A stretch of DNA of 64,000 bases from Vespa crabro. Its lineage: Eukaryota; Arthropoda; Insecta; Hymenoptera; Vespidae. Below, piece after piece: positions 10,108 through 20,164 of the stretch. A program made the position numbers and the translations under genes. A model generated the notes under the pieces. That model saw nothing but the letters and a program-made list of their open reading frames with translations. It did no database searches and had not been told where the DNA came from. The DNA is taken from contig NC_060967.1 of assembly GCF_910589235.1 (NCBI RefSeq), positions 5,776,661 to 5,840,660 on the forward strand, read 5' to 3'. How positions within the stretch are numbered: position 1 is the first letter of the stretch; each line of letters begins with the position of its first letter.

Positions 10108-10500
10108 TTCTAAGTCCGATAGTCGCCTTGCTTTCGTATAGCATTTCATCGAATATCGGAATTTTTCTAAGTCCGATAGTCGCATTGCTTTCGGAAAGCA
10201 TTCATATAACATTTCGTCGACTCATCGGAATTTTTCTAAGTTCGATAGTCGCATTGCTTTCGAAACTTAAGAGCAATATTATGCCCGAAGGCTAAACCAT
10301 CGTCTTAGAATTTTTCTAAGTCCGATAGTCGCATTGCTTTCAAGTCTCGAGAACAATTAAGCCCGTAGGCTATACCGACTATTTCTAAGTTCAATAGTCG
10401 CATTGCTTTTAGCTTTTAAAGCGACATAAGCCCGCAGGCTATACCGACTATATAATTTTTAAGTACAATAGTCGCATTGCTTTCAGTTTCGAAAGCAACA
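10108..10500. repeat. Six degenerate tandem repeats with a hairpin core
   Basis: The core TAAGTCCGATAGTCGCATTG (with changes) starts at about 10111, 10168, 10237, 10317, 10386 and 10460, so the period drifts from 57 to 80 bases. Each core is followed by CTTTCGAAAG-like sequence that can pair with itself (TTGCTTTCGAAAGCAA in the best form). The last copies also share AAGCCCGYAGGCTATACCGACTA. The array lies upstream of ORF1 of R1 copy A, so it may be its 5' UTR. Repeat arrays in LINE 5' UTRs often hold promoters, but that is only an inference here. Confidence 0.75.
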
Positions 10501-11074
10501 TTTTTCTCAGTATGCGGTCATGGAACACACCCACCATTAATTTTGAGAAGTTCCAACTTGGCTGCGTGTTTTAGTTTACCGAAACCGGTATTTTCAAAAT
10601 TTGTGAATTTTGGAAAATTTCCAAAAAATTTTTAAAGTCACGGGCGACAAGGTCTATAGGGCCGTGCCTGAGGCCCCCGGGCGACAGGGCCCGTAGAGCC
10701 GTGCCTGAAGTGTTTCCCGCGTTTTCTAATTTTTAGGTTAGAGTGCCGCAGGTGTGCCAACTGTTAATAATTAAAATAGCATGCAGTCATACCACTACAG
10801 CTTTTCTTGTCCAGCACGAACGACCAATGGACGATCGGCGATTATGTGGTGGCGCTTCAGTCACAATCCAAAGATTTCTATAGAGTGCGCCATCGTCCGT
10901 AGACTATATAAAAATCAATATGGCCTCCTCGAAATTAGTACGCACAATTATGCACTAATAACACGATAATTAATCAACTCCCACTATTGATTAATATCAC
11001 AGTTTATTCACTGCACTTAGATGAACGTGTGGGATATAAATTTTTTCTCGGCAATGCACTTTTTACCGGAAAAT
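10501..11074. other. Spacer between the two divergent R1 copies
   Basis: No reading frame is supported. It holds a GC-rich direct repeat (listed separately), an A/T-rich stretch with AAAATTTGTGAATTTTGGAA near 10595-10615, and ordinary AT-rich sequence up to the start of R1 copy B. Confidence 0.5.
10641..10710. repeat. Two-copy direct repeat, period 38
   Basis: CGGGCGACAAGGTCTATAGG at 10641 and CGGGCGACAGGGCCCGTAGA at 10679 begin two copies of a unit that continues into GCCGTGCCTGA in both. The copies differ at a few bases. GC content is much higher than the flanks. Origin unknown. Confidence 0.8.
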
Positions 11075-12750
11075 GTTTCACAACGCGCGGAGCACGATGC
11101 GACACGTCTTTCCCGTATGGCAGCCATGTTGGAACTCCCTGAAGAACGACAACAACGATGTGGAAGATCCCAAGTCCTACCGACCGATATACCTTCTCTC
11201 CGCCATAGGAAAGTTTCTGGAAAGGCTGCTGAAGCTGCGCTTTGCCGAAATCACCTCACGCAAGGAAAAATATCAACAGTTTGGATTTGTCCTGGGTCGT
11301 TCCACAGAAGACGCTATCGTACAGATGCGTCGAAACGCTTCTGTCTCCTCACGGAGATGTCATTGCGTTGTTATTCGACATCTTGGGAGCCTTCAACAAC
11401 GTTTGGTGGCCTCTAGTCCTCAAGGCACTACAAGATCTGGACTGCCCGACAAACGTCTATAACGTCATGACAATCTGAGGTCTCAAAGCAGGCCTCGAGA
11501 AGATGCCCACAAGTACCGGATCTCGGCCCCTCGGGCTGGAATCTCATGTTCGACCAGCTTCTCATAATACTGGAGGAGTCTCAGGAAGATAACGCGATCA
11601 TGTACGCGGAGGACCTTGTCATCCTAGACGGAGACTCTAGGAAAGAACTCATAGAGGAAGAAAATCGCGTGGTAAATTGCATCATCGGATGGTGCACGTC
11701 GGCGAAATATTCCATCTCCGAGCGTAAGACGGAAGCGATTGTCCGATAGATCGACTGGGTAAAAGAAAACTCATCGGTAGAATGGGAGGAATACGTCAGC
11801 ATAGGAAGCGGAAAACGGCGGGAAATTTCGACATAGCCAGTAGGCCTCCCACTATAATGATAAGGAATAATAATATTAAATTTAGGAATTCCGTTAAATA
11901 CCTAGGCATATACTTCGATAAAGGGCTAGGGGTTACGACACACTGCCGTTACCTCAACGACAAGGTCGGCCAATTGTTCGCAAAGCTAGGTCGATTAGCA
12001 GCTAGGGAATGGGGACTCCGCTACTGCACCATTCGAGCGATCTATCGAGGCGTATTCACCCCTACGATCACGTACGTGGCATCAGAATAGACAGATCTCT
12101 GCACGGAAGGGGATCCTGAAAAAGTTAACCGCGAACCAGCGATCGGCCCTCATCTTGGTCACATACACGTATCGCACAACAGCTACGGAATCCGTCTGCG
12201 TCGTCTCAGCAGAGCCCCCGATAGATCTCCAATTAATGAAACGAAAGAGACTATACGACATTAGGAAAAATAGGTGCATCGATACAGCTACGCGACAAAT
12301 GGAGGACACGAAGATTAAACGCGCGGTAGCAAGACAGGTCAATGAGGAAATCTCTATGGTTTGGCAGTCTAGGTGGGAGAACTCCTCCAAGGGAAAGAAA
12401 ACACATGCGTCTTTCCTGAACATCAAATACAAAATGGGTACCCGTTTCGTCTCTTCTAACAATTTCACAAGTCTGATTCATGCAGGAGACGGAGCCTTCT
12501 AGACCAAGCTGACGTCGCTAAACATCATCACAGAAGAAGCATTCAAGTACGCCGAAGATGACAGGGTTTCGTATCACATCATCGACTGTCCGGTTTTCGA
12601 ACCCCAGAGAATGGCTGTGGAAGAAATTCCCCGTGATAGGAGTTGGCCGGAATCAGTGAGACATCTTGTCTCCAAGGCCGATGCCTTCTCTTTCTTCGCG
12701 GAATTTTTCAAAGAAACGCTCCTCATTAAGTGTTATTACTTCATAAATCC
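11075..12750 (+). pseudogene. R1-clade ORF2 remnant: reverse transcriptase and zinc knuckle region
   Basis: The remnant opens near VEDPKSYRPIYLLSAIGKF, equivalent to the RT motif around DAEDPKSY in copy A. It continues through FDILGAFNNVWW, a stop near 11478, MFDQLLIILEES, an MYAEDL block (copy A has AYADD; the first Asp is now Glu), KYLGIYFDKGL and WENSSKGKKT. The C-terminal zinc knuckle is degraded (FKYAEDDRVSYHIIDC, first cysteines lost). The end matches copy A (PVFEPQRMAVEEI; PVFDPQRVALEEI in copy A). Loss of the catalytic Asp and multiple breaks show it is long dead. Confidence 0.82.
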
Positions 12751-12810
12751 TGTTCAGCTAGGATCATCGGAGATTACGTGAGGGGGATGGGTGACCGTAA
12801 TCTTCGCAGG

Positions 12811-13506
12811 TAAACCCTTTGCACTCGGCTGTCCCCTATCGTGGGACATCGTAATTCTAGCATATCACTCGGATGTCCGCTCTGATGGGACATTAAATTT
12901 GATTAGTGATTATGGTTAATTGAGTTATTTCAGCGCAACTTTTTCAGACATGCATGCTTCCCTGAAGTCTTCTCTTGAAATGGCACAAGAAATCAAATCA
13001 ATATATAGTAAAATTACTAAGATATACACAAAGACATGTTGAGAGGTGATTTTCGTAAATCGAGAACGCATCCATACATGTCATCTGCGGACAATAGATT
13101 AGACAATAAACTACATATTCCTGATGTAGGACAAAGAAAACAAGATTACATTGTTTGTTCTGATAGGAAAACACATGGTGGCAGGCGTCAAACAACATAT
13201 TGTCAAACGTGCACTAATCTGCTTGGAATGTATTCTGAGGAATGTTCCAAACTTTATCACTCTATTCAAATTATAAAAAATAGAGCATTGATTTTTTTGC
13301 AAATATACATTTCTCGATTTCAACCAATTTATGTAAGTTTCAACCAATTCATATACGTCAACCTATTCAGTATCATTATAATATGCTAGTTAGTTCCAAA
13401 ACTATACTAAATAATACGAGGATCTGTAAATGCAGGTTTCTGCCACAAAGTAGCGCCGAGTAGATCGTAGCCAACGTACAGAATCGTTCGGAGTGCAAAG
13501 GGTTAA
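12811..13506 (+). mobile_element. piggyBac deletion derivative nested in R1 copy B
   Basis: The left end reads TAAACCCTTTGCACTCGGCT and the right end GGAGTGCAAAGGGTTAA, an inverted pair of piggyBac type; the right TTAA is 13503-13506 and the left copy has mutated to TAAA. Inside the left end are two similar short hairpins, GTCCCCTATCGTGGGACAT and GTCCGCTCTGATGGGACAT. Only the C-terminal cysteine-rich part of a transposase remains (13060-13260). LINE 3' UTR sequence continues on both sides, which proves the nesting. At about 0.7 kb this is non-autonomous. Confidence 0.85.
13036..13300 (+). pseudogene. piggyBac transposase C-terminal cysteine-rich domain
   Basis: The frame includes CSDRKTHGGRRQTTYCQTC and SEECSKLYHS, the spaced Cys pairs and final CF-x-x-YH-like ending typical of the piggyBac zinc-binding tail. 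In piggyBac this domain helps bind the terminal repeats. The catalytic core is missing. It is enclosed by the inverted ends of the nested element. Confidence 0.75.
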
Positions 13507-13555
13507 CTCACTCTCGAACAGAATAGGATCAGATACGCTCGCTTGCATCGCGCTA

Positions 13556-14240
13556 TTTTTTATTCTCAAAACACAAAATATACTGTATACAGCTCTAAGC
13601 GGAGAGATGAATACATAAAAACGTTTTCTGCACAAATTGACAGTTTCGTGGATAGAAGAATGCGAAACTAAAGAACAAGATATAGATCTACCTAATCTCA
13701 AACCCACAAGAAGCACATCCCGAATTGATCATCCCGGAAGAATGACAAATTTCGGAAAGCATAAACTGGTAAATATAATGACAAGCGGTCGATGTGAAAA
13801 ACCTCTAAGGCAATGCAGAGTTTGTTTAATTAAAAAAAAAGAAGCAGAACAGGTTTCATCTGTAAATTTTGCAACGTTCCACCACACAAAGGTGACTATT
13901 TCGAGTGGTATCATACTTTAAAGAAATATTAAACAACTTATTCAAAAAACATTGTTATATGGCTTATGGTATATTATGTAAATATTAAACTTAAAACGAT
14001 TGTAATACATAAAAAAAATTTTGCTTAACACTGACATCATTAAAATAAAAGATTTTATTAAATTTGGTTATCCTATAATAACACAAAGCGTACAATTTTA
14101 CCAGAGCATAAGAAAAGCGTATATATTACCGCACGACAGTCTAAGCCGAAACCGAGCCGATGTTTGGGAAGATCTGCGGATGAGTGGCCGGTAAGCAGGG
14201 CATAGGATTTTCGAACCGCTATCGGTCGGTAAAGTGTTAA
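13556..14240 (+). mobile_element. piggyBac fragment with right end TTAACACTTTACCGACCG
   Basis: The plus strand ends ATCGGTCGGTAAAGTGTTAA at 14221-14240, the reverse complement of the left end seen at 20102. The two belong to one piggyBac family. The transposase tail at 13637-13932 lies just inside. I did not find the left end; the left boundary is set at the end of the LINE. Confidence 0.6.
13637..13932 (+). pseudogene. piggyBac transposase C-terminal domain, second copy
   Basis: The frame reads through a basic linker into CEKPLRQCRVCLIKKK. After a frameshift near 13848 it continues as GFICKFCNVPPHKGDYFEWY and then a His-Thr ending, stopping at 13930-13932. This is the piggyBac cysteine-rich tail, with the Cys before FEWYH changed to Tyr. 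The catalytic domain is absent. The right terminal repeat of what is probably the same element lies at 14221-14240. Confidence 0.75.
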
Positions 14241-15339
14241 GATTCGGAGAATTTGAGATCTTGTATGCTGACGCGATAGGTTTATTAGCAAATGCAAGAT
14301 TTCCATCAGACAATACACGGTCAATTGAAAATAGAATCCAATGCACTACGCAGGTTTCCGGATTTTATTATAAAGTAGTGGTACAACTTCAGGAAAAGTA
14401 TAAACGTCAAGAAAGCGTACATAAGAAAGAGTCTATTGTTGGACCGGTTTGCTTTGTTTAAATGATCTTTCCAGCAGCTCATACTGACAGATTGGCGGAA
14501 AAAAATTGTATATTATGGTCACGTAACAATTCGGGAATCCTCTCGTGAAAATGCAATATTGTTATGATCCAAAAAGAAGGCAAGAGAACCTATGACTCCC
14601 TAAAGTCATAATTAGCAAGATGTCCCCTCTTATCGGGTACCGCCATCAACCGCCCTCCGAAGCAGTATCTCCTAAGGATGGGAGAGCTAAGAACTGCCTC
14701 TGCGGAATACCGGTCCTGAAGGTTGCCATACCCCTCGACCGTTTTCAAGACCATTTTCGGCTCAAAGACAAGACAAAAGCCTCGGATAGAAAAATACCTA
14801 TCGTAGAACCCTCAATGTTCATCCGGTCAGACATATAACCCACCAAAATATCGATGTGATATAAATGGTTGTGATAGAACCTTCATCACGGCAAGAGGAA
14901 AAAGTGTGCACGAACAACGAGCGCATAAAAATTTATATGATAAGCAGTTATTAAAATCTACGGAAAACAAAAAAGCTCAATGAAGCGCTGAGAAAACTAA
15001 CTTCTCGCAAGGCAGGAAACAAAGCTGCACCTTGAAGGCGCCAAATTTATAAACAAGTCTCTCATAACGTATTTTCAAGCCGCACACATGAGGCACACAT
15101 GAAGCCATTAGCTATCGCGCTCTTCTTATATTGCGCCAAAAATGCAAGGAGCACGATAGCGCTCCTGTTTTTTCTATGCCAGGACTGCGGAGAACGTAAT
15201 AACGCTGCTCTAAATTTCTAGAATTTGTGCGTCCAGTGAAGCGCGTTACGTTTGCAGAGCATATGATTTATAATTGTTGTAATAATATAACATATTTTAA
15301 ATCTATTTTCTTTTTTTCTGTTAAATATCGGTGAAAAGA
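14241..15339. other. No gene resolved; includes a GC-richer orphan stretch
   Basis: The stretch 14560-14840 is GC-richer than its surroundings and open on plus for 72 codons, but neither strand gives a family I recognise. Near 15085-15165 there is ATCGCGCTCTT and the self-complementary GGAGCACGATAGCGCTCC, which resemble the short hairpins found inside piggyBac ends here. They may mark the left end of the next piggyBac copy. Confidence 0.4.
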
Positions 15340-16566
15340 ATGCCTAATATTTGGAGTAAAACTGACTCGGAATCGTGGACTGATGATGAAGTGCAAATTT
15401 GTGACAACGAAAGTGATAGCGGAAGTGAGAAATCGACTTGAATAACTTTTATGGTTCATTCATTTTAGTAACAATGAAGAAAACGATCCTAGTAATAGAA
15501 TATTCGTAATTATTCCCATTATCGACATATTAAACAGAAGTTTTAAAGAATACTACAATCCAGATGAAATAATTTGCATACGAATCATTGGTCCCCTTTC
15601 AAGGCCGCATAATATTTCGACAATATTTGAGACATATTGCATCGATATGAAATTAAAGTTTTTAAATTATGCTGTGGTGCAGGATATACTTATTCTTTTC
15701 ATGTATACTCGGGAAAAGAAAATAATTGAGATAAAGCAGGAGGAACCGTATCGTCCGAGATTGAAATGTCTCTTTGCAAAGATATATTGGGTAAAGGGCA
15801 TACTATCTGCAAAGATAAGTGATATACGAGTGTTGATCTGGCAGGAAAGTTAATAGCAAAGAATACACATTTAATGGGTACACTACGGAAAAATCCACGT
15901 AGAAATTCAGTAGAAGTAGTATCCAAAAAATTAAAACGTGGAGAACTCATTGCTCGCGAAAATAAATCCGGAATAACAATTTAAAAATGAAAAAACAAGA
16001 GAGACGTATTGATGCTTTCAACGAAACATTCGGCAGAAATAACTACTATACATAAGAAATTTCATTCGTGTGAAAAACCAAAAATGGTTGTGGAATATAA
16101 TCTAGGAAAATCATCAATCGATTTATCAGATCAAATGATAGCTTATAATTCACCACTACGCAAAACTATAAAGTGATATAGAAAATTAGCAATAGAACTG
16201 TTATTGAAGACATGTATGTTAAATTCATTAATATTATTCAAATAGGTAACAAGATATTCAACTTTCCGATTTCAGAATGAAAGTTGCATTGTATTTAACA
16301 AAATATCGTATTAATGATGCTGAAGTTTCCATTTCTCCATGTGAAAGTTTGCTGAGAAAACCACGACATGATTTAAAAGCAATGCCAGGAAAAGCTCGAA
16401 TAGTGCAAAGATAATGCAAAATTTGTTACCATAAAAATTCAAAGAAGCTAGGAAGATTAATTGCAGAAACTGTAGCAAAAATGTGACATATTGTAAAGAC
16501 TGTGCTGATTCAACCTTTCCTTGTTTGGAATGTTTCAATATGACACATCGTAATGTGCGCGCATAA
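15340..16566 (+). pseudogene. piggyBac transposase remnant, copy 3
   Basis: The remnant opens at an ATG (15340) with an acidic N-terminus (MPNIWSKTDSESWTDDEVQ), typical for this family, ending at a stop near 15438. Further on, after frameshifts, come THLMGTLRKNPRRNSVEVVS and KLKRGELIAREN, then KPKMVVEYNLGKSSIDLSDQ with the third catalytic Asp region, YRKLAIELLL, and a cysteine-rich tail near 16415-16545. The first two catalytic Asp blocks were not found. Many stops; dead copy. It lies on plus, like all the piggyBac copies here. Confidence 0.8.
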
Positions 16567-17339
16567 TAAAACTATATTATATGTATAAATAAAACAATTT
16601 TCAGATGTTTTATACTGCATTCATTTCTTCACACCACTGCACAAACGATGATAATAATAAAAAATTATAAGTATTGTCATTTGCCCAAATTTTGTATTTT
16701 TTCTTTCAATCTGGGCACGCCGTTCATCAATGGCCCCCATGATTTCACAGCCAAGTTGAATGCCGGTCTCCGGTGACCCCAGTGGCATTTAACCTGTTAA
16801 AGATGAGGGGTTACCAATTCAATCCATGAAGTGGCTTAAGCCGGTACATTGGTGGCATCGCCTAATCAGCGAAAGGACTGACGATGTAAACGATTCCTAC
16901 GTTAAACAGGAAATTGGAAGTGCTCAAAGAAGATTACGTAACGGACAACTCATTGTCGATTCTCGCGAAAAATAGGAGATAAGAGGGGCGAAAGCCCCTC
17001 TATAGGATATTGGATGACAGCGGTTTAAGGGAATCAAGAGAAATCCCACAACAACACCAGTGGATAATTGATGACACTAGATTCCTATCTGAGCGTGACT
17101 TCGTCAACTCAATTAAAATAATTATCAATGCACTGTCTAATAGATCTAGAACAAGTGACAGAATAAGTGACCGCACATATTTGAGGACGCTTCGAGCGTC
17201 GGCTATAGACGGCTTCCGCGTGATGAACTGTAAATACGAGCGTCGGCTATAGACGATGTCAACGTGATATCGATTGACCATCAGCCCCGCGATATTAGAC
17301 ATACTGCACATCGATGGCACTGATCTCATTTTCTGGCAA
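16567..17339. other. Spacer with a repeated piggyBac-like subterminal motif
   Basis: No gene is supported. GAGCGTCGGCTATAGACG occurs at about 17189 and 17238, 49 bases apart. The motif resembles the repeated subterminal boxes inside the ends of piggyBac copies (compare CTATAGACGCAAATA inside the element at 20165). It may belong to the left end of the following transposase fragment. Confidence 0.45.
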
Positions 17340-17901
17340 AATTTATCTATGGCAAAATTTCAGTTGCAATTAATTAGGAAAATACTGGGAAAGTATCATC
17401 AAAGTATAAACCATCGACATCGAATGGGCAATAATCGTGTACTGAGATCAACAGAACGACATTTTCCGTCGGTTTATATATCGGCAGGAAAAACCCAAGA
17501 AGGGGTTTCGTCGTTTGCAATGCGAACGACGAAAGACGCGAAACTACGTATGAATGTAAAAATTGTAATGTCGGATTGTGTATCGACCCTTGCTTTAAAA
17601 TTTATCATTGTGAATAAAATTATTGGAAATTTTAATTTGACATAACAATTACCCTAAATTATATTTGTATTTATAATAATTACAAAAACTTCAAATATGT
17701 CGTTGTGTAACACTTAAAGAAGAGTACGATCCGGAGAATGACAAGGCTGCACCGAAATATGTAAATCCGAACACCAGTTTGCTAAGCGAAGAATGCACAC
17801 TTTCCGGCGCAATGATCCGTTCAGTGAGGCTACTCTGGCGGCACAGTGGCCGTTCAGTGGTGTCACTCCGACAGAGCACACTGTCATAACGAAAGTGTTA
17901 A
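17340..17901 (+). pseudogene. piggyBac transposase tail with right end TTAACACTTTCG
   Basis: Coding remnant 17340-17617: FQLQLIRKILGKYHQSINHR and STERHFPS precede a frameshift near 17515. The cysteine-rich tail then reads VVCNANDERRETTYECKNC, NVGLCIDPCFKIYHCE and stops at 17615-17617. All expected Cys and His residues are there. The plus strand ends ACTGTCATAACGAAAGTGTTAA-like at 17881-17901, a terminal repeat unlike the other copies, so this is a third end family. The catalytic domain is lost. Confidence 0.78.
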
Positions 17902-18500
17902 TACCCGACCACTCATTACATTGTTTAACAATCCTAACAATTATACCCAATTCAGTCTCTAGCGTTTTCCAATTAGAGAACATTTCGCCGCTATTTCAAA
18001 GCCTATATTACTAGATACTAAAGAAAACCGGTTATCACGATGACAGCGAATTTAACAAATCAGTAATATTTTAGAAATGGTGATCACTCGACTATTGACA
18101 TTGAGTTGCAGCAATGCACAAAATGGAAAAGCGAAATCGGATCGTTAAAACCAGAAAATTTAGGAATAGTTCATAAAAAGAAGATTCCACCTTTGTTGTG
18201 GTCATAGATACGAGTCAAAATAGATCACTGGCTCCGACGGCGTCGTCCGCTCTGCAACGATCGAAATCACAAACTGATTTTGCAAAAAGCCTGCAAGGAG
18301 ATTCTGCCCACTTCCATGGGACACCGAAACTTAAACTGATTAGTTGATTTGTATGTAATTAGTCATTTAGCATAATGTTATTTGTCACTCTTTCAATGTA
18401 TCTCAGTCACTTCTTTTCCTTTCTACTACCTTTGTCCAAGCTTAGATATTATTAGACTTGGTCTTCGATGATGTGTTGAACTAAACATCCTTCAAATAAC
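17902..18500. other. No gene seen
   Basis: Between the right end of a piggyBac fragment and the presumed 3' portion of a minus-strand LINE. Both strands contain frequent stops, and no motif was recognised. A GC-richer patch at 18220-18310 is unexplained. Confidence 0.4.
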
Positions 18501-20000
18501 ATTATAACACTCATGGGTCCACACAGTCACTAGAACTCACCTGAGATTTGTTATATATTCCAAACGAACTATAACATCACCACCAATAAAAATATTGTTT
18601 TCCCCTTTCATTTTCCTTTACTAATTCATTAATCCTTTCTTGGTTATTTCTAAAAAAAATCTACATTTATCGCATCTAAATATTCGTACTCACTAGTTAG
18701 ACGAGTCTTATCACTATCACTAGCTATGTCTCAAACGGAAATATCCAGCACAATCTAAATCGCAACATATATCTTTCGGACACACATCATCTAGGCTTCT
18801 AATTTTTATTAAGCATTACAGGCTTTAGAGATAGCCAACATAACTAATTGTACATAATCACACAAGAATATCAACAATTCTATCTCAATTCAACAAATAT
18901 ACATTGATAATTTCAATCAATAAAATAATAACTTTCGTGCGTCATTTATTTCAAGAAATCCTTAGCCTTACATGGAACAGCATTTTCTTCTATTCAGTAT
19001 ATATTCTTCCATTTTCTAACATCGCAGCGTGCATTGCGTCATCTACTTAAGCTATCAGGGTACCATCTCTTCTCTTCATGCCATACTACCATCTTCATAA
19101 CGTTTTCTAAATATCTTTTTCAAAATTTTGATATGGAATCATTTTTTTATATTGACCATATGATTCTGTTTCACTATCAATTCTATTATTAGGTCTTCAT
19201 CATATTCTTTTTCTTATTCGCCCAAATTAAAAATTTTCAATTTATGTTGAGCTCTCGATTTTATAACTTTAATCTGCAGTTTATTCTACTCCTTTATACT
19301 CATATCCACTAACACTGTTGCATCTTATTCAAAATCAAGTACAATAATTGCTTTATAAGCTATGAATCTAGTATATCCTGATAATGGTTATGTGAGCAGT
19401 CCTGCTCTGTTGGACTACTCTGTTCAGAAAACTTTCTTTCCTAATTTTTTAACCTGTATTCGCAGTGGTCTTAAAAACTAAGTTTGTCATCAATCATTAT
19501 ACCAAGATACTTCATTACTTCCACTTTATCTAGCTCTATATATAAACAATTTTTCGTCTCATCTCATTCCTTACATTACTTATAGTTACGTATTAAATTT
19601 ACCCTGTATTCATTTTTAATTAATTCATTCATTTTTAATTCATCCATTCTTCCACAATGCTTAAAGCCTCATTCACCTTTCTCTCCAATTCCGTACAGCT
19701 ATCACCAGTTAACGTATATTAACGTGTCATCAGAGAATATTTTAATGCACTATCTTCTTATTGCAAAATATAACATCAACACACGATCTTCGTTATGCAG
19801 AATATTGACTATATCATTTATGTTCATATAATAAACAGCTGTAGTCATAATACTGACCATTGGAATAATTTTATTTAAATATACAAAAACCACAATGTTT
19901 TTGATTATAATTTAACAAAAATGCCTTCAAGGTATACTGCTCAGCAATTCTTATTACTCACTCCTCAATAAAACAGTCACAAGCTACCAAAAACAGTTTT
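18501..20000 (-). pseudogene. LINE reverse transcriptase fragment (Jockey/CR1-like), minus strand
   Basis: On minus, the block around 19735-19710 reads KIFSDDTLIYVN, which aligns with the FADD-type catalytic motif, the first Asp neighbour changed to Ser (FSDD). It is followed by SCTELERKVNEALSIVEEWM and, near 19515-19470, KVEVMKYLGIMIDDKLSF, the conserved post-catalytic block of Jockey/CR1-type reverse transcriptases. Beyond that the frame is full of stops and the boundaries are uncertain. The left limit is arbitrary within about 300 bases. Clade assignment is tentative. Confidence 0.6.
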
Positions 20001-20164
20001 AAAAACCCTGTTAAAACTGTTCACTATCCTTGATTTTTTAACACATTGCGTACGGATCACGAGATACCTTGTTTTTATGTTTTTTCGACTGAATCAATGA
20101 CTTAACACTTTACCGACCGATAGCCTATTAATCGGCTTTTTATCGCAAATCGACCAATAACATA

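Larger units (their letters stand above)
11075..13555 (+). mobile_element. R1-clade LINE, copy B (plus strand, 5' truncated)
   Basis: A diverged relative of copy A in the opposite orientation. It begins abruptly inside ORF2 (in the RT domain), as expected from incomplete reverse transcription. Its 3' UTR matches copy A up to CAGGTAAACCC, is then interrupted by a piggyBac derivative, and resumes at 13507 with CTCACTCTCGAACAGAATAG. The 3' end is near 13555, where similarity to copy A fades in a T-rich tract. Many stops and frameshifts are present. Confidence 0.82.

Noticed and set aside
10108..10500. CRISPR-like array of spaced repeats
   Set aside because: The repeat unit is variable in length and sequence, spacers are not distinct, and the surrounding DNA is insect LINE sequence with no cas genes.
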